Assembly: GCA_023440945.1 (NCBI GenBank)
Contig: JAEZRL010000409.1
Span: 1-19,091 of the forward strand
Direction of reading: 5' to 3'
Source of the DNA: Bacteroidota bacterium
Lineage (GTDB): Bacteria; Bacteroidota; Bacteroidia; Chitinophagales; Chitinophagaceae
Length of the DNA: 19,091 bases
How positions within the stretch are numbered: position 1 is the first letter of the stretch; every line of letters starts with the position of its first letter. The notes beneath the pieces are model-generated. The model had not been told where the DNA came from and made no database searches. It saw only the letters and a list, made by a program, of their open reading frames with translations. Shown one piece after another: positions 8,353 through 16,991 of this stretch. The position numbers and the translations under genes were made by a program.

Positions 8353-9591
8353 ATGAAGCGTTTAATGCTTTTTTGTTGTGCGTTTATAATAAGTTTTTCG
8401 TTGTTCGCTCAAACTAGAATAAAGAAAGCAGTTTATATTATTTTGGATGGCATTCCTGCAGATGTTATTGAAAAGCTTAATACACCAAATTTGAAAGCTA
8501 TTGCAAAAGAAGGTGGCTATGCGCAAGCAATGGTTGGCGGTGAAAAAGACAGTTATTCTCAAACGCCGACCATTTCTGCAGTTGGTTATAACAGCATATT
8601 AACGGGCACCTGGGTAAACAAACACAATGTTTGGGATAACGATATTAAAGCGCCTAATTATAACTACAAAAACATCTTTCGTTTACTGAAAGAGAGTTAT
8701 CCCGAAAAAAAGATCGGCATTTTTTCCTCATGGCTCGATAATCGAACAAAACTTGTTGGGGAAGGTTTGCCCGACGCCGGCAACATAAAATTTGATTATC
8801 ATTTTGATGGGTTGGAACTTGATACTATCAATTATCCGCATGATGTTGCAGGAGATTTTATGCAGCGCATAGATGAAAAAGTTACAGAACAGGCTGCTTC
8901 ATCAATTAAAGATAATGCTCCTGATCTTTCATGGGTTTATCTTGAATATACCGATGATATGGGGCATAAATATGGCGATAGTCCACAATTTTTTAAGGCA
9001 ATTGAAAGTGCTGATGCGATGGTTGGACGCATTTGGCAATCGGTTCAATACAGGCAAAAAAATTTTAAAGAAGACTGGTTGATCATTATTACAACTGATC
9101 ATGGGCGTGATGCCGAAACCGGGAAGGGACATGGCGGGCAATCGGATCGTGAACGTGCCGGATGGATATTTACAAACGCAAAAAATTTGAATGAACGTTT
9201 TAGAGAAAATCGAGCTTCTATTGTTGATATAATGCCAACTATTGCACGTTTTATCAATTTGACTATTCCTGTTGAAACAGCAAGAGAAATAGATGGTGTT
9301 CCGTTGATTGGAAAATTATCTATAACAGATCCATCCATTCAATATAAAAATAGTGAAGCTCTTATACAATGGGAGCCTAATGAAAAAAGCGGTGAAGTGA
9401 AAATATGGGTTGCAGTAACAAATAATATTAAAACAGGCGGTAAGGACGAATATCATCTTATTAAACAAGTTCCTATAAAAGATGGAAAAGCGTTGATAGA
9501 TTTAAAATCAAGGCCTTCTTCTTTTTATAAATTCTTTTTGGAAACGCCTTATAACAGTGTGAATCGTTGGCTCATTCTCAATAAACAATGA
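8353..9591 (+). CDS. Secreted alkaline-phosphatase-superfamily (nucleotide pyrophosphatase / type I phosphodiesterase-like) hydrolase
   Basis: This is a 412-residue protein with a signal peptide (MKRLMLFCCAF, hydrophobic stretch, cleavage probably after FAQ at 18-20), so it is exported. The metal-binding pattern of the superfamily is present: Asp32 in ILDGIP, Asp201 and His205 in DDMGHKYG, Asp249 and His250 in TTDHGRD, and His260 in KGHGGQ. The nucleophile loop TPTISAVGYN (71-80) precedes SILTG; Thr73 and Ser75 are both candidates, and counting back from the TG turn favours Ser75. The last roughly 80 residues (330-412) form an extension beyond the catalytic fold with no motif I recognise. The family hydrolyses phosphomonoesters or phosphodiesters with two metal ions; the actual substrate is unknown. 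It is separated from the signalling genes by 167 bases, so cotranscription is uncertain. Confidence 0.9.
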   Translation: MKRLMLFCCAFIISFSLFAQTRIKKAVYIILDGIPADVIEKLNTPNLKAIAKEGGYAQAMVGGEKDSYSQTPTISAVGYNSILTGTWVNKHNVWDNDIKAPNYNYKNIFRLLKESYPEKKIGIFSSWLDNRTKLVGEGLPDAGNIKFDYHFDGLELDTINYPHDVAGDFMQRIDEKVTEQAASSIKDNAPDLSWVYLEYTDDMGHKYGDSPQFFKAIESADAMVGRIWQSVQYRQKNFKEDWLIIITTDHGRDAETGKGHGGQSDRERAGWIFTNAKNLNERFRENRASIVDIMPTIARFINLTIPVETAREIDGVPLIGKLSITDPSIQYKNSEALIQWEPNEKSGEVKIWVAVTNNIKTGGKDEYHLIKQVPIKDGKALIDLKSRPSSFYKFFLETPYNSVNRWLILNKQ

Positions 9592-9601
9592 TAATTGTTT
9601 A
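9582..9601. terminator. Possible weak hairpin at the end of the phosphodiesterase gene
   Basis: The arms TAAACAAT and ATTGTTTA are perfectly complementary over eight pairs around a four-base loop, and they overlap the stop codon at 9589. Only one pair is G-C and no T-run follows on the plus strand, so intrinsic termination is doubtful. It is offered only because it sits where a terminator between convergent genes would be expected. Confidence 0.2.
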
Positions 9602-9714
9602 ACTTCTTGAAAAGAATTTAACTTAGCTTTCTTATTTGCCTGATCCCAGCATCCTCCATTGATACCTTCTAAATATATTTTTAATAAGGGTACATCTGTC
9701 AACGCATAAACCTT

Positions 9715-9760
9715 AGCTACTTATACTTACCTCAGATAAGGGAATTAAGTAACTATAGCT
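9715..9760. terminator. Imperfect stem-loop between convergent genes
   Basis: The arms AGCTACTTATACTTA (9715-9729) and TAAGTAACTATAGCT (9746-9760) pair at their ends (AGCTA with TAGCT, ACTTA with TAAGT) with an internal mismatch, and an inner CCT/AGG pair is possible. It lies between the 3' ends of the phosphodiesterase and porP-like genes. The interruption makes this weak evidence for a bidirectional terminator. I see no gene in the rest of 9592-9827. Confidence 0.17.
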
Positions 9761-9827
9761 TTGGGAATAGGGAAGTAGCGCTTCATGTTTGTTCTGGTAA
9801 TAGGCGCATAACAATCATCACCCATTC

Positions 9828-10859
9828 TTAAAACCTTACTGTCGGGCATTTTACATCTTTTCCGCCTGAATCATACAATCCTGTTTTTACAAGTGATAAT
9901 TCGTAGGCGCCTCTTGTTTGATTATAAGAACTGAGCGACGACATGGTTGCGTCATAATTAACTGTAAGCTTAAAGTCTTTTACCTGGAAACCTACCATCG
10001 GTATCGTTGCATCTTTAACACGGTAATAAATACCACCGATCAATTGCATTTGTCCATCACCGCTTAAATTATAATTCGCATTCATGCCTAAAACTGTTTC
10101 CATTGCATTACCCATCCGGCTGATATAGGCATTCGGGTTTACGATCCATTGATCATTCAACTTGAATGCACCGTTTAAAAACAAGGTCAAACGCGGATCA
10201 ACTCTTGTATCGCTTACGCCTGTAGCAAAAAAACTTTCTCTCGGCCTGTTTAAATGCGCAGCGCTAAAGCCTGCATTGAGATACATATTATCATTAGGAA
10301 AGTAAGCATAATTTATACCTGCCTGCAGATCGAAATAACCTACCTGGCTGTAAGAAAAGTTTTCACCGGAAGGGATACCGATATCAAAAAATTTTCCATT
10401 CCACTGGTTATCGAAAGTAAGTTTGCTAACATCAACCCGTTTGTTTATCCAGCCGATATTAAAACCCGTACTTAGCAAACTCGAAAATCCGAGTAACTGG
10501 TGATAAGCAACAGAACCAAAAGCTCTTGTTGCGGTTAAATTACCACTGCCCGCAACATCTCTTAATAAAGCGCCGCCAATACCTATCCAGCCATTTTCGA
10601 AACGGTTGTTGAACAATTGTGCATCGCCCCAAACACTCATGGTTTTATATGGATTGGCAAGAAGGTTAGCCCATTGATTTCGGTAATTAATTCCCACACG
10701 GTAATCCACCTCTGGGGCAAAACCGGTGTTGGCGGGATTTACCAAAAGTGGTGCATTGAAGTATTGCGAGAAGTGTAAGTCCTGGGCCCCTAAAAAACTA
10801 CTGATGCATGTAACACAAATAAACAATACTGCACGGCAAATGATACTTTGTTTTTTCAT
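9828..10859 (-). CDS. PorP/SprF family type IX secretion-associated outer-membrane protein
   Basis: The protein has 343 residues and a signal peptide of about 25 (MKKQSIICRA, hydrophobic core, end at LGAQ). The mature start DLHFSQYFNAPLLVNPANTG is the hallmark opening of the PorP/SprF family, followed by YRNQW and a beta-barrel-like alternation to the C-terminus. Family members sit in the outer membrane and work with the type IX secretion system. SprF is needed to place the adhesin SprB on the surface, and PorP supports secretion by the Porphyromonas system. The gene lies 16 bases downstream of the large gliding-motility-type cargo gene, the same cargo-then-partner order as sprB-sprF, and its ATG is preceded by a strong Shine-Dalgarno. 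The inferred role is to anchor or export that neighbour. It is one of many paralogues typical of this phylum, so no gene symbol is given. Confidence 0.93.
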   Translation of the reverse strand: MKKQSIICRAVLFICVTCISSFLGAQDLHFSQYFNAPLLVNPANTGFAPEVDYRVGINYRNQWANLLANPYKTMSVWGDAQLFNNRFENGWIGIGGALLRDVAGSGNLTATRAFGSVAYHQLLGFSSLLSTGFNIGWINKRVDVSKLTFDNQWNGKFFDIGIPSGENFSYSQVGYFDLQAGINYAYFPNDNMYLNAGFSAAHLNRPRESFFATGVSDTRVDPRLTLFLNGAFKLNDQWIVNPNAYISRMGNAMETVLGMNANYNLSGDGQMQLIGGIYYRVKDATIPMVGFQVKDFKLTVNYDATMSSLSSYNQTRGAYELSLVKTGLYDSGGKDVKCPTVRF

Positions 10860-10867
10860 AGCTTATT

Positions 10868-10875
10868 CCCTCCTT
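10868..10875 (-). promoter_or_regulatory. Strong Shine-Dalgarno for the porP/sprF-like gene
   Basis: On the minus strand AAGGAGGG lies directly after the stop codon of the upstream cargo gene (10876-10878) and eight bases before the ATG at 10859. It is the only near-perfect anti-16S match I noticed in the window, where most starts have none. Its place at the junction of two genes suggests independent or boosted translation of the second gene from one transcript. Confidence 0.7.
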
Positions 10876-13800
10876 TTAACGCAACAGCGTTATATCTCCT
10901 TTCTTCTGGTATTTTGTACCATCCGAAAATTCAACATCCAAAACGTATGCATAAACTTCCTGCGGTTGAAGAACACCTTTGTATTTTCCATCCCAGGGCA
11001 TTTTCTGACTGGTTGACTGGAATACCAAAGCACCCCAGCGATTATAAATCTTCCAATTCATGCGGGTGATACCAAAACCCTGCACCGTTACTACATCATT
11101 CACTCCATCACCATTCGGTGTAAAGGCATTGGCCACATCTACAACGGGAACAATAATGGCTTGCACAGGCGAGCAAAATGTATCAATACATCCATACTGG
11201 TTAGAAGCGATCAAACAAACATTGTACATGCCTGACTTGCCGAAAATATGTTTGATGGTTGTATCCTTCTTTGAAGTTACCAATTCTTCTCCATCACCAA
11301 AATCCCATTTATAACCTGTAGCGCCGATTGAATTATTGATGAAGGTTGTGAATGTATTTTCCTGCGAAGGCTGCGGTGTAAAACTGAAATTAGCCGTTGG
11401 CTTTTCACTTACCACGATTGTTAACGAAGTACTGTCGATATGATTACATGTTGACGGATCAACAGCTACTAACTTTACGGTATAATTGCCCGGTATCTTG
11501 TAAACATGTGTAGGACTTGTTTCGGTTGAGGTTGTTCCATCGCCAAAATCCCAGGTAAAGGTTTGCCCGGCTTCGGAGGTATTATTAAATACAGCTGTAT
11601 AAGGTGCGCATCCGAAAGTAGGGGTTTCAAATTGTGCTTTTACATTTGGCGCAATACGCAGCGTTGTATCCAACTCATCGGGTGCATTACAATAAGCTGT
11701 ATCCAACAATTTCAGTTTAACAATATACGTACCTGTTGCAGCATACGTGTGAACAGGATTTGTTTCGGTTGAAGTTGCTCCATCCCCAAAATCCCACATA
11801 AAAGACTGAGCATTGAATGGCTTGCCGGCAGGTGCGGTAGATGTGTTATTGAATTGATAACTCAGCGATTCACAAGGAGGCAATTTTGCAAATGACATTC
11901 CTAAAACAGCCCTGTCTGATCTTGCACGAATGTGTGTGTAAGATGTGTCCGCAATGTTACAGGTGCTTGAATCAATAGATATTAAACGAACCCGGTAATC
12001 TCCGATTTGTGTATAAGTATGACTTATCGCAGGATTGGTTGTTGTTTGTTCCGGTGAGCCATCGCCAAAGTCCCATTTATAAGTTTTACCAAGACCCAGG
12101 GTGTCTTTGAAATCTACGGTAAGCGGGATACAACCACTTGTATCTCTCGGTACCCCTTCAATACTAGCCTGCAAACCTGCACCAACACCGGCCAGTTCAA
12201 AAGCTATCTTTATGCCTGCTAAATTACAGCGGGCAGCTTCCGTTGAAGGATTATCGGGGCTCCACACACCGGGTGTGGTGGGAAAAACACCTTCTTTATT
12301 ACAGTTTGCACAAATGGCCTGGTAAATTACTCCCTGGCGATCAAAACGGCTTGTTCCTCCATCTACATGATCACCAAATCCGCCTCTTTCTCCAAAATAG
12401 CTTCCATATAACTGGCTTGTCGCATTTCTTTCTAAAACAAAGAAATAAAAATCATTACCATCTGTTGTTTTCTGAATGGCATTTGGCGTTACAGATAAAT
12501 TAGTGGTATTGGAATTTGGATACCCCTGCGAGTTTTCAAAAACACCACCCCATCCAGAAACATATACATTTTCGCAACGGTCAACCAAAAACGCCGTTGG
12601 AGAAATATCAGGTGATGCTTGCCCTTTTCCAAAAACCGTTGAATATTCCCATCCACTCAGATCAGGTTTTAGTTTGCTGATAAACTGTTTTCCATTGTCC
12701 TGTTTATAGGCTGCATTTACTACCGGCCATGCGCCTGTAGTTGTTCCCATAATATAAGGAAAGGCAAATTTGTCGAACTGAACCCCATAAATAACTTCAT
12801 TGCCCCCGGTGCCGAAATAAGATGTTCTTATAAGAGATTTTCCATCATTACTTATTATGGAAACAAATCCATCACAAACGCCACCCTGGTAAGAAGTGTA
12901 TAATACTCCTGATGCAATCCCGGGAAAATCTGTACTGGTGGTGCCACCTGCAACATAAATATTGTTATTAGCCGGGTTTAAAGCCAAAACAAAAGCGGCA
13001 TCCTGACCCTTGCCACCTAAATAAGAACTGAATAAAATATTGCTAAGATTGGAACTGGCTTTAATAACAACAGCATCCTGCTCTCCACCGGAAGTACTTT
13101 GAAAAGTACCAGGGCTAACCGGGTAATCTGTTGACTGTGTACAACTGGCAAGATAGATATTGTTTGCAGCATCTGTTATTACTTCGCTTCTGGCATCATC
13201 GCCATAATTTCTTCTCGTATCTATTGCACCGGTTGCGCCTACCCATTTAGGCCGTATGTTAACACCATCGTCACCAGAGCCACCAATTTTTCTTGATCCA
13301 AGCAAAGCAGAACCGGTTGGATTAAATTTGGTGAGAAAGATATCAAAGCCGCCACCTTTTCCATAAGTTTCCATCGTTTGTGGAAAATCCGAAGAATTTG
13401 TTCGTCCTGCAATTATCAGGTCACCATTATTATCCACTACCAAACTATGCGGTTGTTCATTACCGGAACCACCTAAATAAGTGGCATAAACACGCTGGCT
13501 GCCATCTGGTGTTAATTTGATAATTCCTATGTCATAGGGAGTAAGGCTGCCTTCCTGCACGCCACCCTGGAAACTTGTTTGAAAAGCTCCGGGACTTGCA
13601 GGGAAACCATTTGTTGGCCTTCCGAAGGCAATGCCCGCCATATAAAAATTTCCCTGGCCATCATAAGTTGCAGTATAACCCCAGTTGTCGGCTTTGCTTC
13701 CGCTGAAAGTTGAAAAGATGAGCGATGGATCTATAATAAGCGGAAGGTCTTTTGAATAATTATCTAATTTAAATCTTACCGTATTACCTTTTACAACAAA

Positions 13801-14523
13801 CTGTGCTTTTACAGTTGTTCTTTCTTTTACATTGAATTGATAAGAAACAGGAGCCAGTTCAGTAACATCGCCAACGGAGGTTTTGACAATCAAGTTTCCG
13901 TATTTCAAATTTAAAGCATCGGCACCATCAAACTGCATAACGATCTTTGAAGGATCGCCGCCGGGGTTTATGATGAAATCGTACTTAAGTTTACTGTTAT
14001 CGGTATAATATCTTACATCAATATTGGGATAAAGATTTTTATAAACGACTGCCTGGTAAAGAGCGCAACCGGAAGCCCATTTGGAAGGATCGTTTCCGAT
14101 AAAATAATTGTTCACGGAGGACATCGCCTTGTCAGGTACGATCTGCGGATTGGGGTTAGCACCTACAAATTTTACTTCATACATGTGTGAACGCAGAATC
14201 AGTTTCTTTGTATTTGTTCCGCCATCCATTCCTGTTACATTAACAGGATCGCTAAGGGAATGATCTTCCGTTTTAACGCCATTAGTCCGTTCTTTATGAC
14301 CTCCATAATAGTCATATAGATTTTGAAGGTCCTGAGGGTTGTTTAGTAAAACCTGGTATCCATCCTGCTGCAGAAGAACATAACCATTGTTCAGCTCGCC
14401 GGTAAATTTTATCCTGCTATCCCATTGCCCTTTGTTTTCAACAAATTCAACATATTGTGCTTTGGAAGTATGGAAAGCAAACAAAAGGGTAATAATGGTT
14501 AGCGTTCTTATAAAAATTTTCAA
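10876..14523 (-). CDS. Large secreted protein with SBBP-type repeats, four PKD domains and a gliding-motility-type (type IX) C-terminal domain
   Basis: This is a 1215-residue exported protein. It has a signal peptide (about 1-22, ending SKAQ) and then a DUF7948-like N-terminal domain (about 25-240) opening with FVENKGQW. Residues about 268-775 hold beta-propeller-like SBBP repeats, visible as recurring TYLGGSG or SYLGGKG strings and STDYPVSPG or STDFPG turns. Four PKD domains follow, each with the DFGDG motif, near residues 817, 909, 990 and 1072. The C-terminal domain (about 1130-1215) runs from NAFTPNGDGVND through IYNRWGALVF to DGTKYQKKGDITLLR, the CHU_C or type B type IX signal. Such proteins go to the cell surface and are often adhesins, but the binding target is unknown. 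The only sensible start is TTG at 14523; no ATG lies between the in-frame stop upstream and the signal peptide. It sits 54 bases after recG and 16 bases before its porP/sprF-like partner. Confidence 0.93.
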   Translation of the reverse strand: MKIFIRTLTIITLLFAFHTSKAQYVEFVENKGQWDSRIKFTGELNNGYVLLQQDGYQVLLNNPQDLQNLYDYYGGHKERTNGVKTEDHSLSDPVNVTGMDGGTNTKKLILRSHMYEVKFVGANPNPQIVPDKAMSSVNNYFIGNDPSKWASGCALYQAVVYKNLYPNIDVRYYTDNSKLKYDFIINPGGDPSKIVMQFDGADALNLKYGNLIVKTSVGDVTELAPVSYQFNVKERTTVKAQFVVKGNTVRFKLDNYSKDLPLIIDPSLIFSTFSGSKADNWGYTATYDGQGNFYMAGIAFGRPTNGFPASPGAFQTSFQGGVQEGSLTPYDIGIIKLTPDGSQRVYATYLGGSGNEQPHSLVVDNNGDLIIAGRTNSSDFPQTMETYGKGGGFDIFLTKFNPTGSALLGSRKIGGSGDDGVNIRPKWVGATGAIDTRRNYGDDARSEVITDAANNIYLASCTQSTDYPVSPGTFQSTSGGEQDAVVIKASSNLSNILFSSYLGGKGQDAAFVLALNPANNNIYVAGGTTSTDFPGIASGVLYTSYQGGVCDGFVSIISNDGKSLIRTSYFGTGGNEVIYGVQFDKFAFPYIMGTTTGAWPVVNAAYKQDNGKQFISKLKPDLSGWEYSTVFGKGQASPDISPTAFLVDRCENVYVSGWGGVFENSQGYPNSNTTNLSVTPNAIQKTTDGNDFYFFVLERNATSQLYGSYFGERGGFGDHVDGGTSRFDRQGVIYQAICANCNKEGVFPTTPGVWSPDNPSTEAARCNLAGIKIAFELAGVGAGLQASIEGVPRDTSGCIPLTVDFKDTLGLGKTYKWDFGDGSPEQTTTNPAISHTYTQIGDYRVRLISIDSSTCNIADTSYTHIRARSDRAVLGMSFAKLPPCESLSYQFNNTSTAPAGKPFNAQSFMWDFGDGATSTETNPVHTYAATGTYIVKLKLLDTAYCNAPDELDTTLRIAPNVKAQFETPTFGCAPYTAVFNNTSEAGQTFTWDFGDGTTSTETSPTHVYKIPGNYTVKLVAVDPSTCNHIDSTSLTIVVSEKPTANFSFTPQPSQENTFTTFINNSIGATGYKWDFGDGEELVTSKKDTTIKHIFGKSGMYNVCLIASNQYGCIDTFCSPVQAIIVPVVDVANAFTPNGDGVNDVVTVQGFGITRMNWKIYNRWGALVFQSTSQKMPWDGKYKGVLQPQEVYAYVLDVEFSDGTKYQKKGDITLLR

Positions 14524-14577
14524 GAGAAGTTTTTTAAAAGTTACGATATTAAAACGATTTCAAGCTGGAAATGTTGT

Positions 14578-16677
14578 TTAAGAAATTTTGCTCCAGAAAC
14601 TTTTTCCTTTTTGTGAAAGCAGGAAGTTTTTCAGCCTTTTATTCTTCTCTGCTTCAAGATGTTCATCTGCTTCCACCAGCTTTTCTGCTTCCGATTTTGC
14701 AAGGGTTAAAAGCTCTTTGTCTTCAACCAAACTTGCCAGTTTAAAATTCAGCATACCGCTTTGACGTGTTCCTTCAATATCTCCCGGTCCTCTCAATTCC
14801 AGATCCTTTTCTGCTATTTTAAAACCATCGTTGGTGGCGCACATCATTTTTATACGTTCTCTTGCATCGTTGCTGATTTTTACAGAGGTTAAAAGAATGC
14901 AAAAACTCTTGTCGCTTCCGCGGCCAACCCTTCCACGCAACTGGTGCAATTGCGATAAGCCAAATTTCTCTGCGCTTTCAATTACCATAACCGAAGCATT
15001 GGGAACGTTTACACCAACTTCAATAACTGTAGTGCTTACCATTATCTGCGTTTCGCCTTTTACAAAGCGCTGCATGTTTGCTTCTTTCTGGTCTGCCGTC
15101 TGCCGTCCATGCACCATGCTGATCCAATATTTTGGTTCAGGAAAAAAGCTTTTTACCTGTTCGTAACCCTGCATCAGGTCTTCATAACTCAGCTTTTCAC
15201 TTTCTTCTATCAGGGGATAAATAATGTAAGCCTGCCGCCCTTTTTCAATCTCTGTTTTTATAAAATCCATCACTTTTGCCCGCTGCGTTTCATAACGGTG
15301 AACGGTTGTTATCGGTTGTCTTCCAGGCGGTAGTTCATCCATTACACTGTAATCCAAATCGCCATAAGCAGTCATGGCTAAAGTTCGCGGAATAGGTGTT
15401 GCCGTCATTACCAGCACATGTGGCTGCACTTCGGCTTTCGTCCATAATTTTGCTCTTTGTGCCACACCAAAACGATGTTGTTCATCAACAATGGCAAAGC
15501 CAAGATTTTTAAATTCAACCGCATCTTCTATAACAGCATGTGTTCCCACGATTATATGTAATTTTCCTTCGGATAGTTTTTGCAAAGTCTCTTTTCGTTG
15601 TTTTCCTTTGGTACTTCCTGTTAATAAACCAATTTCAACAGGCATATCTTTCAAAAGATGCTGCAAACCATTAAAATGCTGCTGCGCTAAAATTTCCGTG
15701 GGAGCCATCATGCAACTTTGATATCCATTATCGGCGGCAAGCAACATACAAAGCAATGCCACAATTGTTTTGCCACTTCCCACATCACCCTGTAACAAAC
15801 GGTTCATTTGATGACCACGGGCTGTGTCTGTACGTATTTCTCTTAAAACTTTTTTTTGGGCACCGGTTAATTCAAAAGGAAGGTACTGGTTATAAAAGGT
15901 GTTGAAAAGTTCTCCCACTTTCTCAAAAACAACACCTTTACTATTTCTGTGGCGACCAATGCGTGTAAGATTTAATCGTACTTGCGCCATGAATAATTCT
16001 TCGAACTTTAGTCGTTTTATTGCTTCTTCATAATCTTTTATCGATGCTGGAAAATGAACGGAACAATAAGCTGTATAACGATCTCTTAACCGAAGTCTTC
16101 CCAAAATATCTTCGGGCAAATTTTCCGGGATATCTTTTTCTGTTACCTGTGGCAGTAAGGCAGAAGTTAAATTACCGATCTGCCTTCCATTTAAGCCCTT
16201 TGCTTTTAGTTTTTCGGTGCTATTATAAATAGGTTCTAAAAAAGGCCTGCCATCTGCTTTTGCTTCGGTAAAAGTTTCTAACTCGGGATGTGTTATTTGT
16301 GGTTTGCCATTAAAGAACGAAACTTTCCCATATACTAGAAATTCCTGTCCTTCTTTTAAAGTTTTTTGCATCCAGTGTATGCCCTGGAACCAAACGAGTT
16401 CAAGCGTTCCTGTTTTGTCTGTGAGCTGTGCTATTAAACGTTTTGCTCTTTTTTCACCGAGAATAGCAATATGAGTTATCGTGCCTGCAACCTGTATGTA
16501 ATCTGTTTGCAGCGTTATGTCTGTTATGCGGTTGATGGTTGTTTTATCTACATGACGAAAAGGGAAATACTCCAGCAGGTCTCGAAACGTAAAAATGTTC
16601 AGCTCTTTGCGAAGCATGTCGCCACGCAAAGGCCCCACACCTTTTAAATATTCAATGGGTGTATCGAGTATGGAAAT
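14578..16677 (-). CDS. recG: ATP-dependent DNA helicase RecG, probable ATT start
   Basis: RecG remodels stalled replication forks and branch-migrates Holliday junctions. From the proposed start the protein is 699 residues, normal for the family. An N-terminal wedge/OB region (PFRHVDKT, then VAGTITH) precedes the helicase core. The core shows Walker A GDVGSGKT (about 297-304), the DEQH box (about 398-401), motif III TATPIPRTLAMT, and the C-terminal helicase motifs STTVIEVGVNVPNA and QLRGRVGRG. The start is unusual. The conserved N-terminal string LDTPIEYLKGVGPLRGD is fully encoded, but no ATG, GTG or TTG precedes it after the in-frame stop; GTG at 16638 would cut the motif. ATT at 16677 gives ISILDTPIEYLKG, as in homologues that begin MSNIL-. 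An AGGA lies three bases before the ATT, closer than usual; ATA at 16671 is the alternative. It is read from a promoter at 16711-16741 and is likely the first gene before the secreted protein. Confidence 0.96.
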   Translation of the reverse strand: MSILDTPIEYLKGVGPLRGDMLRKELNIFTFRDLLEYFPFRHVDKTTINRITDITLQTDYIQVAGTITHIAILGEKRAKRLIAQLTDKTGTLELVWFQGIHWMQKTLKEGQEFLVYGKVSFFNGKPQITHPELETFTEAKADGRPFLEPIYNSTEKLKAKGLNGRQIGNLTSALLPQVTEKDIPENLPEDILGRLRLRDRYTAYCSVHFPASIKDYEEAIKRLKFEELFMAQVRLNLTRIGRHRNSKGVVFEKVGELFNTFYNQYLPFELTGAQKKVLREIRTDTARGHQMNRLLQGDVGSGKTIVALLCMLLAADNGYQSCMMAPTEILAQQHFNGLQHLLKDMPVEIGLLTGSTKGKQRKETLQKLSEGKLHIIVGTHAVIEDAVEFKNLGFAIVDEQHRFGVAQRAKLWTKAEVQPHVLVMTATPIPRTLAMTAYGDLDYSVMDELPPGRQPITTVHRYETQRAKVMDFIKTEIEKGRQAYIIYPLIEESEKLSYEDLMQGYEQVKSFFPEPKYWISMVHGRQTADQKEANMQRFVKGETQIMVSTTVIEVGVNVPNASVMVIESAEKFGLSQLHQLRGRVGRGSDKSFCILLTSVKISNDARERIKMMCATNDGFKIAEKDLELRGPGDIEGTRQSGMLNFKLASLVEDKELLTLAKSEAEKLVEADEHLEAEKNKRLKNFLLSQKGKSFWSKIS

Positions 16678-16991
16678 TGTTCCTGTTATGATAAATTATT
16701 TAGACGACCGTAAATATAAAGATGAAACTGAGCATGACAAATCTTTACCATAAGAGAAATGCTGGTACTGTAAGCAATAACAAATTTTTAGATGAAACAG
16801 GTTAAGATTTGCGTTTAATAATGCAATAAAAAGTATATGATCGGTGCTTAGATCAAAATAGCTTTTTGAACTGAATAGAAAGTATGGGCACACAGTTAAC
16901 CAAAGTGTGTGAAAACCTGTTTAAAAATTATTTATCCCGTTTTATTCCTGCCTTTATCTTTATACAATTTCTATAACCAAAATTGTTTGCG
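16678..16991. other. Divergent intergenic region between recG and the serine hydrolase
   Basis: These 314 bases contain no gene I can support. They hold the recG promoter (16711-16741), a short inverted repeat CACACA / TGTGTG (16889-16894 and 16906-16911, 11-base loop), and a nine-base inverted pair AAACAGGTT / AACCTGTTT (16795-16803 and 16914-16922) that encloses it. TATCTTTA at 16955-16962 resembles a -7 box for the hydrolase gene, but I find no matching -33 TTTG at the right distance. The roles of the repeats are unknown and they could be chance. Confidence 0.5.
16711..16741 (-). promoter_or_regulatory. Bacteroidota-type promoter for recG
   Basis: On the minus strand TTTG (16741-16738) and TATATTTA (16718-16711) are separated by 19 bases. 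This fits the phylum's primary sigma factor consensus TTTG, about 19-20 bases, TAnnTTTG with one mismatch. Transcription would begin near 16704 and leave a leader of roughly 27 bases before the proposed ATT start of recG. Confidence 0.45.

Noticed and set aside
9508..9702. 64-codon minus-strand frame across the end of the phosphodiesterase
   Set aside because: About 80 bases overlap a well-supported gene in antisense, the product resembles nothing I recognise, and there is no ribosome binding site.
16696..16893. 65-codon minus-strand frame upstream of recG
   Set aside because: It overlaps the recG promoter, has low-complexity hydrophobic content and ends before recG; more likely chance in AT-rich intergenic DNA.
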